A program made the position numbers and the translations under genes. Positions 25,636-34,597 of a DNA stretch of 64,000 nt are shown here, one piece after another. Each line of letters starts with the position of its first letter. Position 1 is the stretch's first letter. Origin of the DNA: Acinetobacter guillouiae CIP 63.46 (GTDB taxonomy: Bacteria > Pseudomonadota > Gammaproteobacteria > Pseudomonadales > Moraxellaceae); the NCBI RefSeq assembly GCF_000368145.1, contig NZ_KB849283.1, positions 1,762,324 through 1,826,323 of the forward strand, read 5' to 3'. The notes beneath the pieces are model-generated. The model was not told the DNA's origin and ran no database searches. It was given only the letters and a program-made list of their open reading frames with translations.

Positions 25636-26019
25636 TTAAGCAGTTTGCTCTAATACTTTCTTAAATAAATCTTTTTGCTCTTGGCTTGGCTTGGCTGTTT
25701 GTAAAGCCATCAATTGAGACATATCACCTTGAACTTTGATTTTGCCTGTCATAAATGCTTGCATAGCAGCAGCCATATCAAATTCTAAGAATACTTTACG
25801 AAGTGTTTCAGCATCCATGTTCAATGTTGTTTTCGCATTTGCAGAACTACCTTTGACGATTTTTCCGCCGTCTAAAGCAAGCTCTGTGTTGCCATCTGCA
25901 TCTGCAACAACCAAATTAATTGCTAAACCTGAAAGTGCTGGTGGTAAGTTTAAATCACCTGCTTCAGCAGTTAATTTTTCAACATTTGCAAACCAATCAT
26001 CAGTTAAAAATGCAGGCAT
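25636..26019 (-). CDS. SCP2 sterol-binding domain protein
   Basis: 127 residues from the ATG at 26019 (MPAFLTDDWF), which has GAGGA 7 nt upstream; the ATG at 26025 abuts that box. A single SCP2 domain with the family pattern LVVADADGNTELALDGGKIVKGSSANAKTTLNMDAETLRKVFLEFDMAAAMQAFMTGKIKVQGDMSQLMAL. It probably binds lipids or acyl chains in the cytoplasm; the bacterial role is unclear. It is a single gene with its own terminator. Confidence 0.88.
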   Translation of the reverse strand: MPAFLTDDWFANVEKLTAEAGDLNLPPALSGLAINLVVADADGNTELALDGGKIVKGSSANAKTTLNMDAETLRKVFLEFDMAAAMQAFMTGKIKVQGDMSQLMALQTAKPSQEQKDLFKKVLEQTA

Positions 26020-26244
26020 GTTCATTCCTCAAATTATTTATTCAATTTATTGTGTTATCTATCCAGACAACATCAGGTTGAAGCAGTTTTGCTTGCCCAA
26101 TGTTATAGCATGATAATTTCAATTTGGGCTAAAGTTTTTTGTACGGACTGTTCATGTTTTATCGGTTTTATCGTTTTATTTTTTTAAATCAGGCACTCAT
26201 CTCAATATGAATGCCCGATTCGTTCATTTAATTGGCAAAAAAGA

Positions 26245-27153
26245 TCAATCTGCTGCAAAACTAAGATTTACAACATCTAAACGTTTTTTCATTTCTTCCG
26301 TATCACATTTCATATCGAATTCACGTTCTTCATCCAATTTTTCAAAATCAAATAAATCACGGTCAGCCAATTGAGATGGTGAAACATTCTGCAATGCACC
26401 AAAAATGCTATGCAAACGTTTTGGATATTGTTTATCCCAACCACGTAGCATGTCATTTAACATGGCACGTTGTAAGTTTTCCTGAGAACCACATAAGTTA
26501 CATGGAATAATCGGGAATTTACGAATTTCAGCATATTTGATGATGTCTTTTTCTTCGACATAAGCCAAAGGACGGATCAAAATGTTCTTTTTATCCGAAG
26601 ACAATAATTTTGGCGGCATCGCTTTTAAGCTACCACCATGGAATAAATTCAAGAAGAACGTTGCAATGATATCATCGCGATGATGGCCCAATGCCACTTT
26701 GGTCGCACCAATCTCTTGCGCAAAACCGTAGAGTGAACCACGGCGTAAACGTGAACACACTGCACAGTAAGTTTTCCCTTCAGGTGTCAAACGCTTGGTG
26801 ATGCTATAAGTATCTTTTTCCAAAATATAATAAGGAATATTGTTTTCTTCCAAATATTTCGGTAACACATCTTCAGGAAAACCAGGTTGCTTTTGATCCA
26901 AGTTCACTGCGACAACATCAAAGTTGATCGGTGCAATACGTTTAAATTGCAACAAAATATCAAGCAAGGTGTAACTGTCTTTCCCACCAGAAACACAGAC
27001 CATTACCTTATCGCCTTCCTCAATCATTTTAAAGTCACGAATTGCATGGCCGACTTGACGACGAAGTTTTTTCAAAAGACGATAATAAGCTGAACTTGTT
27101 GGAAGCTCTGGTTTAAAATTAAATCCTTGTTCGGACTCAACTGGCGAGTACAT
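26245..27153 (-). CDS. ttcA: tRNA 2-thiocytidine(32) synthetase TtcA
   Basis: 302 residues. The PP-loop motif [10 protein letters not shown] (about 55) binds ATP, and two CxxC pairs, [11 protein letters not shown] and [14 protein letters not shown], bind the iron-sulfur cluster. [19 protein letters not shown] is also family-typical. It thiolates C32 of some tRNAs. A single gene in this orientation. Confidence 0.95.
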   Translation of the reverse strand: MYSPVESEQGFNFKPELPTSSAYYRLLKKLRRQVGHAIRDFKMIEEGDKVMVCVSGGKDSYTLLDILLQFKRIAPINFDVVAVNLDQKQPGFPEDVLPKYLEENNIPYYILEKDTYSITKRLTPEGKTYCAVCSRLRRGSLYGFAQEIGATKVALGHHRDDIIATFFLNLFHGGSLKAMPPKLLSSDKKNILIRPLAYVEEKDIIKYAEIRKFPIIPCNLCGSQENLQRAMLNDMLRGWDKQYPKRLHSIFGALQNVSPSQLADRDLFDFEKLDEEREFDMKCDTEEMKKRLDVVNLSFAAD

Positions 27154-27646
27154 AGACGAGATAAACCCATAAAAAAATACTGGGCAATTTTATCTGATTT
27201 GAACGTTAACCGCATCTAAAGATTTTTTTATTTTGCATCAATTTTTATCTGGTCATCTTCCTGTCGTATTTCCACATTTAAAATAGACGGCTCAGTTCAT
27301 TTTTTAGCCGAAGTGCTTATCTTTTGGACTTTTCCACAGTTTTCCACAAAACCTGTGGATAAAATTGTGGATTGTTTGGGGCTTGACAAAGTTTTCTCAC
27401 GCAATGATGGGCATTCTCTTTAGATTGATCATTTTTTAACCATTATATTTTATATATATTTTTCAATTGTTTAACATAGTCAATAAATATATTTTAAAAA
27501 AAATATAAAATTTTTTTTGATTAATATGCCAACAAATAGCACTTGCTTTTTCGCGATTGTATTGTTAAAACTCAATTCATAGTTTTTCTTGTTCAATAAC
27601 TTTGTTAAACTCCCAAAAATTGGGGAAATATTTTAATTACTACAAA
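27154..27646. other. Intergenic region with DnaA-box cluster and AT-rich tract
   Basis: About 490 bp between divergent ttcA and a transglycosylase gene. The left half holds four DnaA-box-like 9-mers (27330-27374); the right half (about 27420-27540) is almost entirely A+T with long A and T runs. Promoters for both flanking genes must lie here, but the DnaA-like cluster is not needed for them. Confidence 0.6.
27330..27374. promoter_or_regulatory. Cluster of four DnaA-box-like sites
   Basis: TTTTCCACA at 27330 and 27340 (plus), TTATCCACA (perfect consensus) on the minus strand at 27354-27362, and CAATCCACA on the minus strand at 27366-27374. Three fit the relaxed consensus TT(A/T)TNCACA. Two face right and two face left around a 5-nt centre. 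They could titrate or reactivate DnaA, or mark an origin-like element. Confidence 0.55.
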
Positions 27647-28543
27647 ATGAAAAAATTAATTACGGGTTCGCTAGTGTCTATTTTAGGGTGTATGAGCTTT
27701 GCCTCATTTACATCGCAAACGTTTGCAGGTCAAATTTATTTCTACAAAGACCAAAATGGGACAACCTTACTGACCAATCGCAAAAATTCGGATCGTTCAC
27801 TGCAAAAAGTCAAAGTGACTTATTATAAAGACAGTAATATTCATAGTTATAGCAATTGGGGCAGCTCAGAATCTGCAGTACTGCCGAGTTATAGTAAAAG
27901 TAAAAATTCCTTTGATAGTATTATCCGTCAAGCTGCGCAGACGCATGGTGTGTCTGAAGGCTTAATCAAAGCAGTGATGCATACCGAGTCTGGCTTTAAT
28001 ACCAATGCCCGTTCTCCTGTTGGTGCGCAAGGTTTAATGCAACTGATGCCTGCAACGGCTCGTCGCTTCAATGTGTCCAACTCTTATGATCCACAGCAGA
28101 ATATTTTTGGTGGTGCCAAATATCTCAGTTGGTTAATGAAACGCTTTAATGGCAATACCAATTTAGCTTTAGCGGCTTATAATGCTGGTGAAGGGAATGT
28201 AGATAAATACGGCGGTATTCCCCCCTTCCGTGAAACCCAAGACTATGTCAAACGTGTCACCAGTCGTTTAAACAACCTCTATGCTGGTGGTTTAAATTTA
28301 TCTGCAAATAATATTGGCACTTCAACCAGTACTGGACAGATCATTGCCCAATCAAATCAAAATGATTTCTCCAATCAAGTCGAGCCGACACCACAAATCA
28401 GCAACAGTTCAAATATTCAACCAGTAAAATATAGTTCTCGACCAATTATTATTGCTTCTGATGGGACTTACACAGATGCACCTGCGGGTTCTTATTCAAC
28501 AGCACATGCCAGTGCGACAGCACAAATCACCATTGGCAACTAA
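27647..28543 (+). CDS. Lytic transglycosylase with DUF4124-like N-terminus
   Basis: 298 residues from the ATG at 27647; an upstream TTG at 27602 would extend it without a signal-like start. The signal peptide (MKKLITGSLVSILGCMSFAS, cleavage near TFA) precedes GQIYFYKDQNGTTLLTNRK (DUF4124-like) and an SLT domain (about 95-205): KAVMHTESGFNTNARSPVGAQGLMQLMPATARRF with catalytic Glu, then LALAAYNAGEGNVDKYGGIPPFRETQDYV. A Ser/Asn-rich tail follows. It cuts peptidoglycan in the periplasm. Confidence 0.88.
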   Translation: MKKLITGSLVSILGCMSFASFTSQTFAGQIYFYKDQNGTTLLTNRKNSDRSLQKVKVTYYKDSNIHSYSNWGSSESAVLPSYSKSKNSFDSIIRQAAQTHGVSEGLIKAVMHTESGFNTNARSPVGAQGLMQLMPATARRFNVSNSYDPQQNIFGGAKYLSWLMKRFNGNTNLALAAYNAGEGNVDKYGGIPPFRETQDYVKRVTSRLNNLYAGGLNLSANNIGTSTSTGQIIAQSNQNDFSNQVEPTPQISNSSNIQPVKYSSRPIIIASDGTYTDAPAGSYSTAHASATAQITIGN

Positions 28544-28857
28544 TGCTTATCTGCACTTAGAATCCAATAAAGAGCCCTATTGAAATAGAAAATAAAGCAC
28601 GTAATTTGTGCAATTACATATTTTCAACAAATTGCTGAAAAAAATAATGTTTTCTCTAATACAGAGAATCTTTTTTTAACTTGCCTATTTTTTTAAATAA
28701 ATTCTTTATCCACTATCCCTTTCAATTGAATTTATCATTTTTGCCAGCTAGATTTTTCCCTCTTATTCTTGAATTTTAATCATCTAAACCTCATATTGAA
28801 TTTCATGATTTATTTTAATACATCATATTATTTATTATTTATAAGAGGATTCTCTCC
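28544..28857. other. 314-bp intergenic stretch
   Basis: AT-rich, with no gene or clear consensus promoter. It must hold the htpX promoter. AGAGG lies about 10 nt before the htpX start. Confidence 0.5.
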
Positions 28858-29763
28858 ATGATGCGGATTGGTTTGTTTTTGCTAACCAACCTCGCGGTAC
28901 TGGTTGTAGCTGGCATTATCCTATCATTATTAGGTGTTGGTAGTTACTACGGCGCTGGCGGTCTTAAATTAGGCAACCTGATGGTCATCTGTTTAGTGTT
29001 TGGTATGGTAGGTTCTTTAATCTCCCTATTTATGTCCAAATGGATGGCGCTAAAAACCACAGGTACTGAATTAATTGACCCGAATGCTCCTCGTAACCAA
29101 GCCGAAGTTTGGTTATTACAAGAGGTTGCTCAACTTTCACAACGTGCTGGTATTCAAATGCCAGATGTTGGTATTTTCCCATCTTATCAGTCGAATGCGT
29201 TTGCCACAGGTTGGAATAAAAACGATGCACTTGTATCGGTTTCAACAGGTTTGCTTGAACGCATGAACAAAGATGAATTGCGTGCCGTGCTTGCGCATGA
29301 GATTGGTCACGTTGCCAATGGTGACATGGTCACATTATCCCTTATTCAAGGTGTAGTGAACGCCTTTGTAATGTTCTTTGCCCGTGTGGTTGGTGATTTT
29401 ATTGACCGTAATATCTTTGGCCGTCAAGATGGTGAAGCGCCTGGACTTGCTTATTTTGCAATTACCATCGTGCTTGATATCGTCTTCGGTATATTGGCTT
29501 CGGCAATCGTAATGTGGTTCTCTCGCTATCGTGAATACCGTGCAGATGAAGCTGGAGCTCAACTTGCAGGTAAAGAAGCCATGATTTCCGCTTTATTGCG
29601 TCTACAGGCTGAATCTGAAATGCCAGATCAAATGCCGAAAGAAATGAAAGCTTTTGCGATCGCAGAAGGTAAAGAGCAAGGTTTTAGTTTGGCTGCTTTA
29701 TTCCAAACTCACCCAAGCATCGAGCAACGTGTTGCCGCTTTACGCCAACTCAATTTACCTTAA
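28858..29763 (+). CDS. htpX: Membrane zinc protease HtpX
   Basis: 301 residues. Start [14 protein letters not shown] as in E. coli HtpX. Two N-terminal membrane helices (about 4-24, 36-56), the zinc site [10 protein letters not shown] (about 143) with the downstream Glu in [15 protein letters not shown], and two further helices between. It degrades misfolded membrane proteins alongside FtsH. Confidence 0.96.
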   Translation: MMRIGLFLLTNLAVLVVAGIILSLLGVGSYYGAGGLKLGNLMVICLVFGMVGSLISLFMSKWMALKTTGTELIDPNAPRNQAEVWLLQEVAQLSQRAGIQMPDVGIFPSYQSNAFATGWNKNDALVSVSTGLLERMNKDELRAVLAHEIGHVANGDMVTLSLIQGVVNAFVMFFARVVGDFIDRNIFGRQDGEAPGLAYFAITIVLDIVFGILASAIVMWFSRYREYRADEAGAQLAGKEAMISALLRLQAESEMPDQMPKEMKAFAIAEGKEQGFSLAALFQTHPSIEQRVAALRQLNLP

Positions 29764-29801
29764 TCTATACACGCTCGCTCAATCGTAGTGATCTCATAGA
29801 A

Positions 29802-29832
29802 AAACAAAGCCTCCAATATGGAGGCTTTGTTT
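29802..29832 (+). terminator. htpX terminator
   Basis: AAACAAAGCCTCC-aatat-GGAGGCTTTGTTT, 13-bp stem, 39 nt after the htpX stop. Confidence 0.85.
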
Positions 29833-29913
29833 ATGGGTACATCATATTTTAGTTTTTGCTTTATCCAATATTTACCGCGCAATTTCTATCTATCTTACTT
29901 TCTTACTTTCTTT

Positions 29914-29955
29914 CAATACCAATACCAATACCAATACCAATACCAATACCAATTT
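29914..29955. repeat. Hexanucleotide microsatellite (CAATAC)6
   Basis: Six perfect CAATAC units plus a partial seventh, between the htpX terminator and the end of the glyoxalase-like gene. Such hexamers vary by slippage, but here no frame or promoter is evidently affected. Confidence 0.9.
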
Positions 29956-29961
29956 GAGGGA

Positions 29962-30315
29962 TTAATCTAACTGGATACAACGAATTAAACTCCCATTTGG
30001 ATCAATCACACAAAACATATCAATTTCTTCGAGATACTGAATTTCAGTTATTCGTGCTTCTGGGAATTGTGCCCAATCTAAACCTTGCCAAAAATGAAAC
30101 AGATCTTTCAAGACATGTGTTCTTAAGCAAGCACTAAACCATGATTCTTTTGGATTTAAATTGGGGTGATGGAAAAACTCAACCAGCAAACTGTCTTTAC
30201 TTAAGATCATCCATTCTGTGGACTGATAATCACACTGAAAACCTAAGAATGCATAAAATTTACGAGTATGATCAAAATCAATAGCAGGAAGGTTTGCCGA
30301 AATATAATCTTGCAT
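29962..30315 (-). CDS. VOC-family (bleomycin-resistance/glyoxalase-like) protein
   Basis: 117 residues from the ATG at 30315, which has AGAGG 6 nt upstream (GTG at 30321 overlaps the box). A single VOC domain: SANLPAIDFDHTRKFYAFLGFQCDYQS at the start, LLVEFFHH in the middle and FCVIDPNGSLIRCIQLD at the end. It resembles Ble-type binding proteins, but substrate and resistance cannot be read from sequence. Confidence 0.8.
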   Translation of the reverse strand: MQDYISANLPAIDFDHTRKFYAFLGFQCDYQSTEWMILSKDSLLVEFFHHPNLNPKESWFSACLRTHVLKDLFHFWQGLDWAQFPEARITEIQYLEEIDMFCVIDPNGSLIRCIQLD

Positions 30316-30368
30316 GATCACCTCTGTATTTTAATATCTACATTTTCAAATCAATTCAATGTTGGAAT

Positions 30369-30950
30369 TTAAGCACGATAGCTTTGATACCAATCCCACA
30401 ACATATTTACGCCAAACCACATCGCAAGTCCAATCAGGATTAAAACAATCAAGCCTAAAATATCGGGAATATGAATCCAAATCCAAGCAATGACAGGATT
30501 ACGCCAAAATGCGGAATGCTGTTGCTTTTGTTCTAGCTTCTCATGTAAAAATGGGTGAACCACATGATCATCGCTATAAATCTGATATTCTTCTTGAATA
30601 TGGTCATGTACAACGTCTAAAGCTCTACGACTGGGCCGAATAAAAATATCAAATAAAGTTCCAGCGATCGGTATACACCCCACAACGCCGTCAATCACAG
30701 CCAGTTTTAATACCCCATTGAGTTTAGCTTGAGGCACGCCAATCTGTTTGGCTTTATAAACTGCATAGCAAGTCAGCACAAAACCCGCGACATCACCAGC
30801 AATCGGTATGGTACTGAGTGCAGCATCAGCCCCAACCCCTTGCTTGGTAAATGGAATACGTACCACCGAATCCATCATATTGGCAAATTTAGCCAAATCT
30901 CGTTCAAGTTTAATGACTTCTTGAGTAGATAATTTTTTTTCTGTACCCAT
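30369..30950 (-). CDS. DUF4112 membrane protein
   Basis: 193 residues. The DUF4112 core LAKFANMMDSVVRIPFTKQGVGADAALSTIPIAGDVAGF and GVVGCIPIAGTLFDIFIRPSRRALDVVHDH (about 15-125) is followed by a C-terminal helix (about 160-183). Function unknown in all members I know of. Single gene. Confidence 0.88.
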   Translation of the reverse strand: MGTEKKLSTQEVIKLERDLAKFANMMDSVVRIPFTKQGVGADAALSTIPIAGDVAGFVLTCYAVYKAKQIGVPQAKLNGVLKLAVIDGVVGCIPIAGTLFDIFIRPSRRALDVVHDHIQEEYQIYSDDHVVHPFLHEKLEQKQQHSAFWRNPVIAWIWIHIPDILGLIVLILIGLAMWFGVNMLWDWYQSYRA

Positions 30951-31067
30951 AAAGATTTCAATTTTTTTGACATGGTTAAGTTAAATTGATCATACCCAAT
31001 AAATTCAGTATGTTGTGTATAAGTTTAATATTTACAGTAGCAAAATTTTATCTACGCAATAAAAAAA

Positions 31068-31094
31068 GCTGAGCCCTCTTTTAAAGTACTCAGC
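31068..31094 (-). terminator. Terminator of the L,D-transpeptidase gene
   Basis: GCTGAG/CTCAGC arms with a 15-nt loop followed by T7 on the minus strand, 22 nt after the stop. Confidence 0.75.
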
Positions 31095-31115
31095 CTTTTC
31101 GGATATACAACGGGA

Positions 31116-32147
31116 TTAATCTAAGAACTTAACCACGGTCCCCGGTTGAACCTTGCGACCTAAATCATTGGCATCCCAATTGGTCAAACGAATACAACCA
31201 TGAGAAGCGGTCTTTGAAATTAATGAAGGATTCGGTGTACCATGAATACCAAATGTCGGTTTACTTAAAGCAATCCACATATTACCAACAGGACCATTTG
31301 GGCCAGGCGGTAATGCCAGCTTTTGACGGTTGCTCCCTTGAACAAAGTTTTTCGGGTTATAACCATAGACAGGGTTTGGTGCAACTTTAATGACCTTATG
31401 CGTCCCTTTCGGGGATGGTGTACCAGAACCCCCAATTGTGGCAGGAAAAGATGCAATCATTTGATTTGTACTATTATATAAATAAAGTTGTCGAGCAGGC
31501 TTATGCGCAATAATTAAGGCCACACCTTCAGGCAAATCATTACGTACGATCGGTACATTGATAGTTTCGCCTACTTTTTTAAAGTTAGCTTTTGGATTGA
31601 GTTGTTTAAGAAAGTCTTCATCAATATGAAACTTTTCACCTAACATTTCACTCACACGGGTGTAATACAAACCCGGCATTTTTGCTTGTTGGGCATAATT
31701 TCGCGGAATTGCTTTGGCATAAGGTCCTTTAATATCCGCGGCAGTAATTTGATAAGTTCCAAACGCTGCAGTTTTTTGATTTTTTAACAAACTGTCCCAA
31801 GTCTGTTTATCCAGTTCACCACTAATTGGTAAACTTTTAATCTGTTGATACGCGGCAAGTGCTTTTAAAAAGTTCTTGCCACTTTTACCGTCGATTGGCC
31901 CAGGCGAAGCATGTAAATTATTGAGCATCACTTGTGCACGGGCATAAACGGGGAATTGTCCTCTGCCAATATTTTCTGACCAATTGGCTGTATTGATACT
32001 ATTGACTGACCAATCTTGTTTTAAGTCCGCTTTTATCGCTTCTTGACTTTTATCAGCTTTAACATTTTGTTTGGCAAAAATTTGACTTTGAATATTTAAA
32101 CCCACAAGACACATGATGCAAATCAGGTTTGGCAGAAACTTGCCCAT
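31116..32147 (-). CDS. L,D-transpeptidase (YkuD) with peptidoglycan-binding domain
   Basis: 343 residues. Signal peptide (about 1-25), a peptidoglycan-binding-like helix pair (LNNLHASPGPIDGKSGKNFLKALAAYQQ, about 70-110), a LysM-like segment (EMLGEKFHIDEDFLKQLNPKANFKKVGETINVP) and a YkuD domain with the catalytic HGTPNPS..SHGCIRLTNWDA (Cys near 320). It makes 3-3 crosslinks or attaches proteins to peptidoglycan. Acinetobacter has several such enzymes; I cannot say which named one this is. Confidence 0.92.
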   Translation of the reverse strand: MGKFLPNLICIMCLVGLNIQSQIFAKQNVKADKSQEAIKADLKQDWSVNSINTANWSENIGRGQFPVYARAQVMLNNLHASPGPIDGKSGKNFLKALAAYQQIKSLPISGELDKQTWDSLLKNQKTAAFGTYQITAADIKGPYAKAIPRNYAQQAKMPGLYYTRVSEMLGEKFHIDEDFLKQLNPKANFKKVGETINVPIVRNDLPEGVALIIAHKPARQLYLYNSTNQMIASFPATIGGSGTPSPKGTHKVIKVAPNPVYGYNPKNFVQGSNRQKLALPPGPNGPVGNMWIALSKPTFGIHGTPNPSLISKTASHGCIRLTNWDANDLGRKVQPGTVVKFLD

Positions 32148-32672
32148 ATAAAGCTCTCTATTAACTCAATATTATAATTGATGTACTTATCTAATAAACT
32201 ATTGTATTACAGATACATAGTATACTGATCTCGAACAATAAAAGCGACGTCACACACACCTTGAGCCGATTATTTATATTCTCAAGGCTTTAAACACAAT
32301 TGTATAAGGTCAATAGCGTGTTTATTCATAAAATGAAAGTTATGTATGTTCGAAGTTTATCTTTGTATGACTTTATTATCATTTTTTAAGAAAAATATGC
32401 AATAGTACATTTTGACTATTTAATCATTTAAAAACGGTAATTTTAAAATAAATTCAAAATAAGCAATTGAAAATCATTACCATGTTATACAGTTGTAGAT
32501 TTTCTACTCAGCATTAGCACCCAATCATGACACATACATGACCAATCCGAACAAAATATAAGCTTTAGATTTGTTTTTAATCATTTAATTTGAATTATTG
32601 ATTAGAAATAGCTGTTATCATTTTAAAGTGTTATAGATTATCATCTCATTTATTTTGTCAGTAAGAATTGCC
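32148..32672. other. Intergenic region, about 525 bp
   Basis: AT-rich, between the divergent L,D-transpeptidase and pyrC genes. The only recognisable element is a Fur-box-like 19-mer at 32463-32481 (GCAATTGAAAATCATTACC, 14 of 19 to the E. coli consensus). No reading frame of note. Confidence 0.5.
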
Positions 32673-33707
32673 TTGAATACGATCACTTTGCTTCAGCCAG
32701 ATGACTGGCATGCCCACCTGCGTGATGGTCTTGCCTTAAAACGTACAGTTCCAGATCTAGCCAAACAATTTGCCCGTGCGATTTGTATGCCGAACCTCGT
32801 TCCACCTGTGAAAACTGTAGATGAAGCGAATGCTTATCGTGACCGTATTATGGCACATGTCCCTGAAGGGGTTGATTTTGACCCACGTATGGTACTGTAT
32901 TTTACCGACCATACTTCTCCAGATGAAGTTCGCAAAATCAAAGAGTCTCAATTCGTCAATGCAATTAAACTCTATCCTGCTGGTGCAACAACCAACTCGG
33001 ATAATGGTGTCAGTGACATTCGTAAAGTCTATGCAGTGATTGAACAGCTTGAAGAACATCAAGTGCCATTACTATTACATGGTGAAGTTACCCATCAGCA
33101 TGTGGATATTTTTGACCGTGAAAAACGCTTTTTAGACGAAGTACTTTCACCGTTACTGAAACAATTTCCGCAATTAAAATTGGTGTTAGAACATATTACC
33201 ACCAGTGAAGCCGCGCATTTTGTGCTTGAACAAGATCGTAATGTTGCTGCGACGATCACACCACAACATTTAATGTTTAACCGTAATGATATGTTGGTCG
33301 GTGGTATAAAACCGCACTTTTATTGTTTACCGATTTTAAAGCGTCAAACTCATCAACAAACTTTACTTGAAGTTGCCACTAGCGGAAGTCCTAAGTTTTT
33401 CTTAGGTACTGATAGTGCGCCACATTCTAAAAATGCCAAAGAAAATGCATGTGGTTGTGCAGGTTGCTATAGTGCACCTACAGCAATTGAGCTTTATGCT
33501 CAGGCTTTTGATCAAGTCAACAAAATCGAACGCCTAGAAGGTTTTGCCAGTATGTTTGGTGCAGACTTCTATGGTTTGCCTCGCAACACAAATAAGATTA
33601 CCCTTGTCAAAGAAGATCAGGTAATCCCTGAAAGTTTAGATTATTTGGATGGTGAACACATTATTCCACTTTATGCTGGAAAAACCATCCAATGGAGAAA
33701 GGTGTGA
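32673..33707 (+). CDS. pyrC: Dihydroorotase PyrC, with TTG start
   Basis: 344 residues if translation starts at the TTG at 32673 (then [14 protein letters not shown]); another TTG in phase at 32655 adds six residues. There is no ATG in position. The zinc-binding HAH of [10 protein letters not shown], the carboxylated Lys in [28 protein letters not shown] and [14 protein letters not shown] are all present. It catalyses ring closure of carbamoyl-aspartate in pyrimidine synthesis. It overlaps rnt by four bases. Confidence 0.93.
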   Translation: MNTITLLQPDDWHAHLRDGLALKRTVPDLAKQFARAICMPNLVPPVKTVDEANAYRDRIMAHVPEGVDFDPRMVLYFTDHTSPDEVRKIKESQFVNAIKLYPAGATTNSDNGVSDIRKVYAVIEQLEEHQVPLLLHGEVTHQHVDIFDREKRFLDEVLSPLLKQFPQLKLVLEHITTSEAAHFVLEQDRNVAATITPQHLMFNRNDMLVGGIKPHFYCLPILKRQTHQQTLLEVATSGSPKFFLGTDSAPHSKNAKENACGCAGCYSAPTAIELYAQAFDQVNKIERLEGFASMFGADFYGLPRNTNKITLVKEDQVIPESLDYLDGEHIIPLYAGKTIQWRKV

Positions 33708-34351
33708 CAACTGAAACATTACCTGTGATTGGACAACGCTTTCGTGGTTTTTTACCCGTTGTGGTTGACGTTGAAACAGCAGGTTTTAATGCAGATACCG
33801 ATGCATTGCTTGAAATCGCATGCATCCCGATTGTGTATGATGCTGAAGGAAAATTTGTTCCAGGTGAAGCACATCATGCGCACATCAATCCTTTTGAAGG
33901 TGCAAATTTAGATCGTCGCTCTTTGGACTTTATTGGTGTAGATCCATTTAATCCAATGCGTATGGCAATGGCTGAAGACGAGAAAACCGCATTAAAGCGT
34001 ATTTTTAAGGCGGTTAATGAAGTACGTCGTCAACAACATTGTACCCATGCGGTCTTGGTCGGACACAATGCCCATTTTGATTTAGGCTTTCTAAGAGCTG
34101 CAATTGCGCGAACTGGCAGTAAAAATCAAAACCCTTTTCATAGTTTTTCTGTATTTGATACTGTGACTTTAAGTGCGGTCATGTTTGGTCAAACTGTTTT
34201 GGCTAAATCATGTATTCAAGCTGGAATTGAGTTCGATGGTAAAGAGGCTCACTCGGCCTTGTACGATACTCAAAAGACGGCTGAACTGTTTTGCTATATT
34301 TTGAACAAACTCGCACCTCACTTACTTGACAATTTGGTGGCGGATCAATAA
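33704..34351 (+). CDS. rnt: Ribonuclease T
   Basis: 215 residues from the GTG at 33704, which overlaps the pyrC stop (GTGA) and has GGAG 6 nt upstream; an ATG at 33692 without ribosome-binding site is the alternative. DEDD exonuclease: [11 protein letters not shown] (Exo I), [12 protein letters not shown] (Exo II) and [14 protein letters not shown] (Exo III). It trims tRNA 3' ends, and a tRNA-Glu gene follows after 20 nt. Confidence 0.94.
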   Translation: MTTETLPVIGQRFRGFLPVVVDVETAGFNADTDALLEIACIPIVYDAEGKFVPGEAHHAHINPFEGANLDRRSLDFIGVDPFNPMRMAMAEDEKTALKRIFKAVNEVRRQQHCTHAVLVGHNAHFDLGFLRAAIARTGSKNQNPFHSFSVFDTVTLSAVMFGQTVLAKSCIQAGIEFDGKEAHSALYDTQKTAELFCYILNKLAPHLLDNLVADQ

Positions 34352-34371
34352 GATATCGCCATCTTCTAAAC

Positions 34372-34447
34372 GACCCTATCGTCTAGAGGCCTAGGACATC
34401 GCCCTTTCACGGCGGTAACCGGGGTTCGAATCCCCGTAGGGTCGCCA
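34372..34447 (+). tRNA. tRNA-Glu (anticodon UUC), copy 1
   Basis: 76 nt with encoded CCA; acceptor GACCCTA/TAGGGTC, anticodon loop CTTTCAC. It begins 20 nt after rnt without a clear promoter of its own, so it may be processed from the pyrC-rnt transcript. Confidence 0.97.
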
Positions 34448-34597
34448 TCTAATTATTCTTATAATTCCTTTCTCTTTTTTTGATCTTCTTGATTCAATTA
34501 TTTTATTTCATCCCTTTTCTTTAGACTTTAGAAGCTGATGGTTTATTTTATTTTGTCTATTTTGGCATTTTAATCTAAAATATCTCTTTAAAGTTCA

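Noticed and set aside
27320-27540. Chromosomal origin oriC
   Set aside because: DnaA-box-like sites are present, but dnaA, dnaN or rpmH are not nearby and the flanking genes are unrelated; reported instead as a DnaA-binding candidate.
29914-29955. CRISPR-like short repeats
   Set aside because: Pure hexamer microsatellite without spacers or cas genes.
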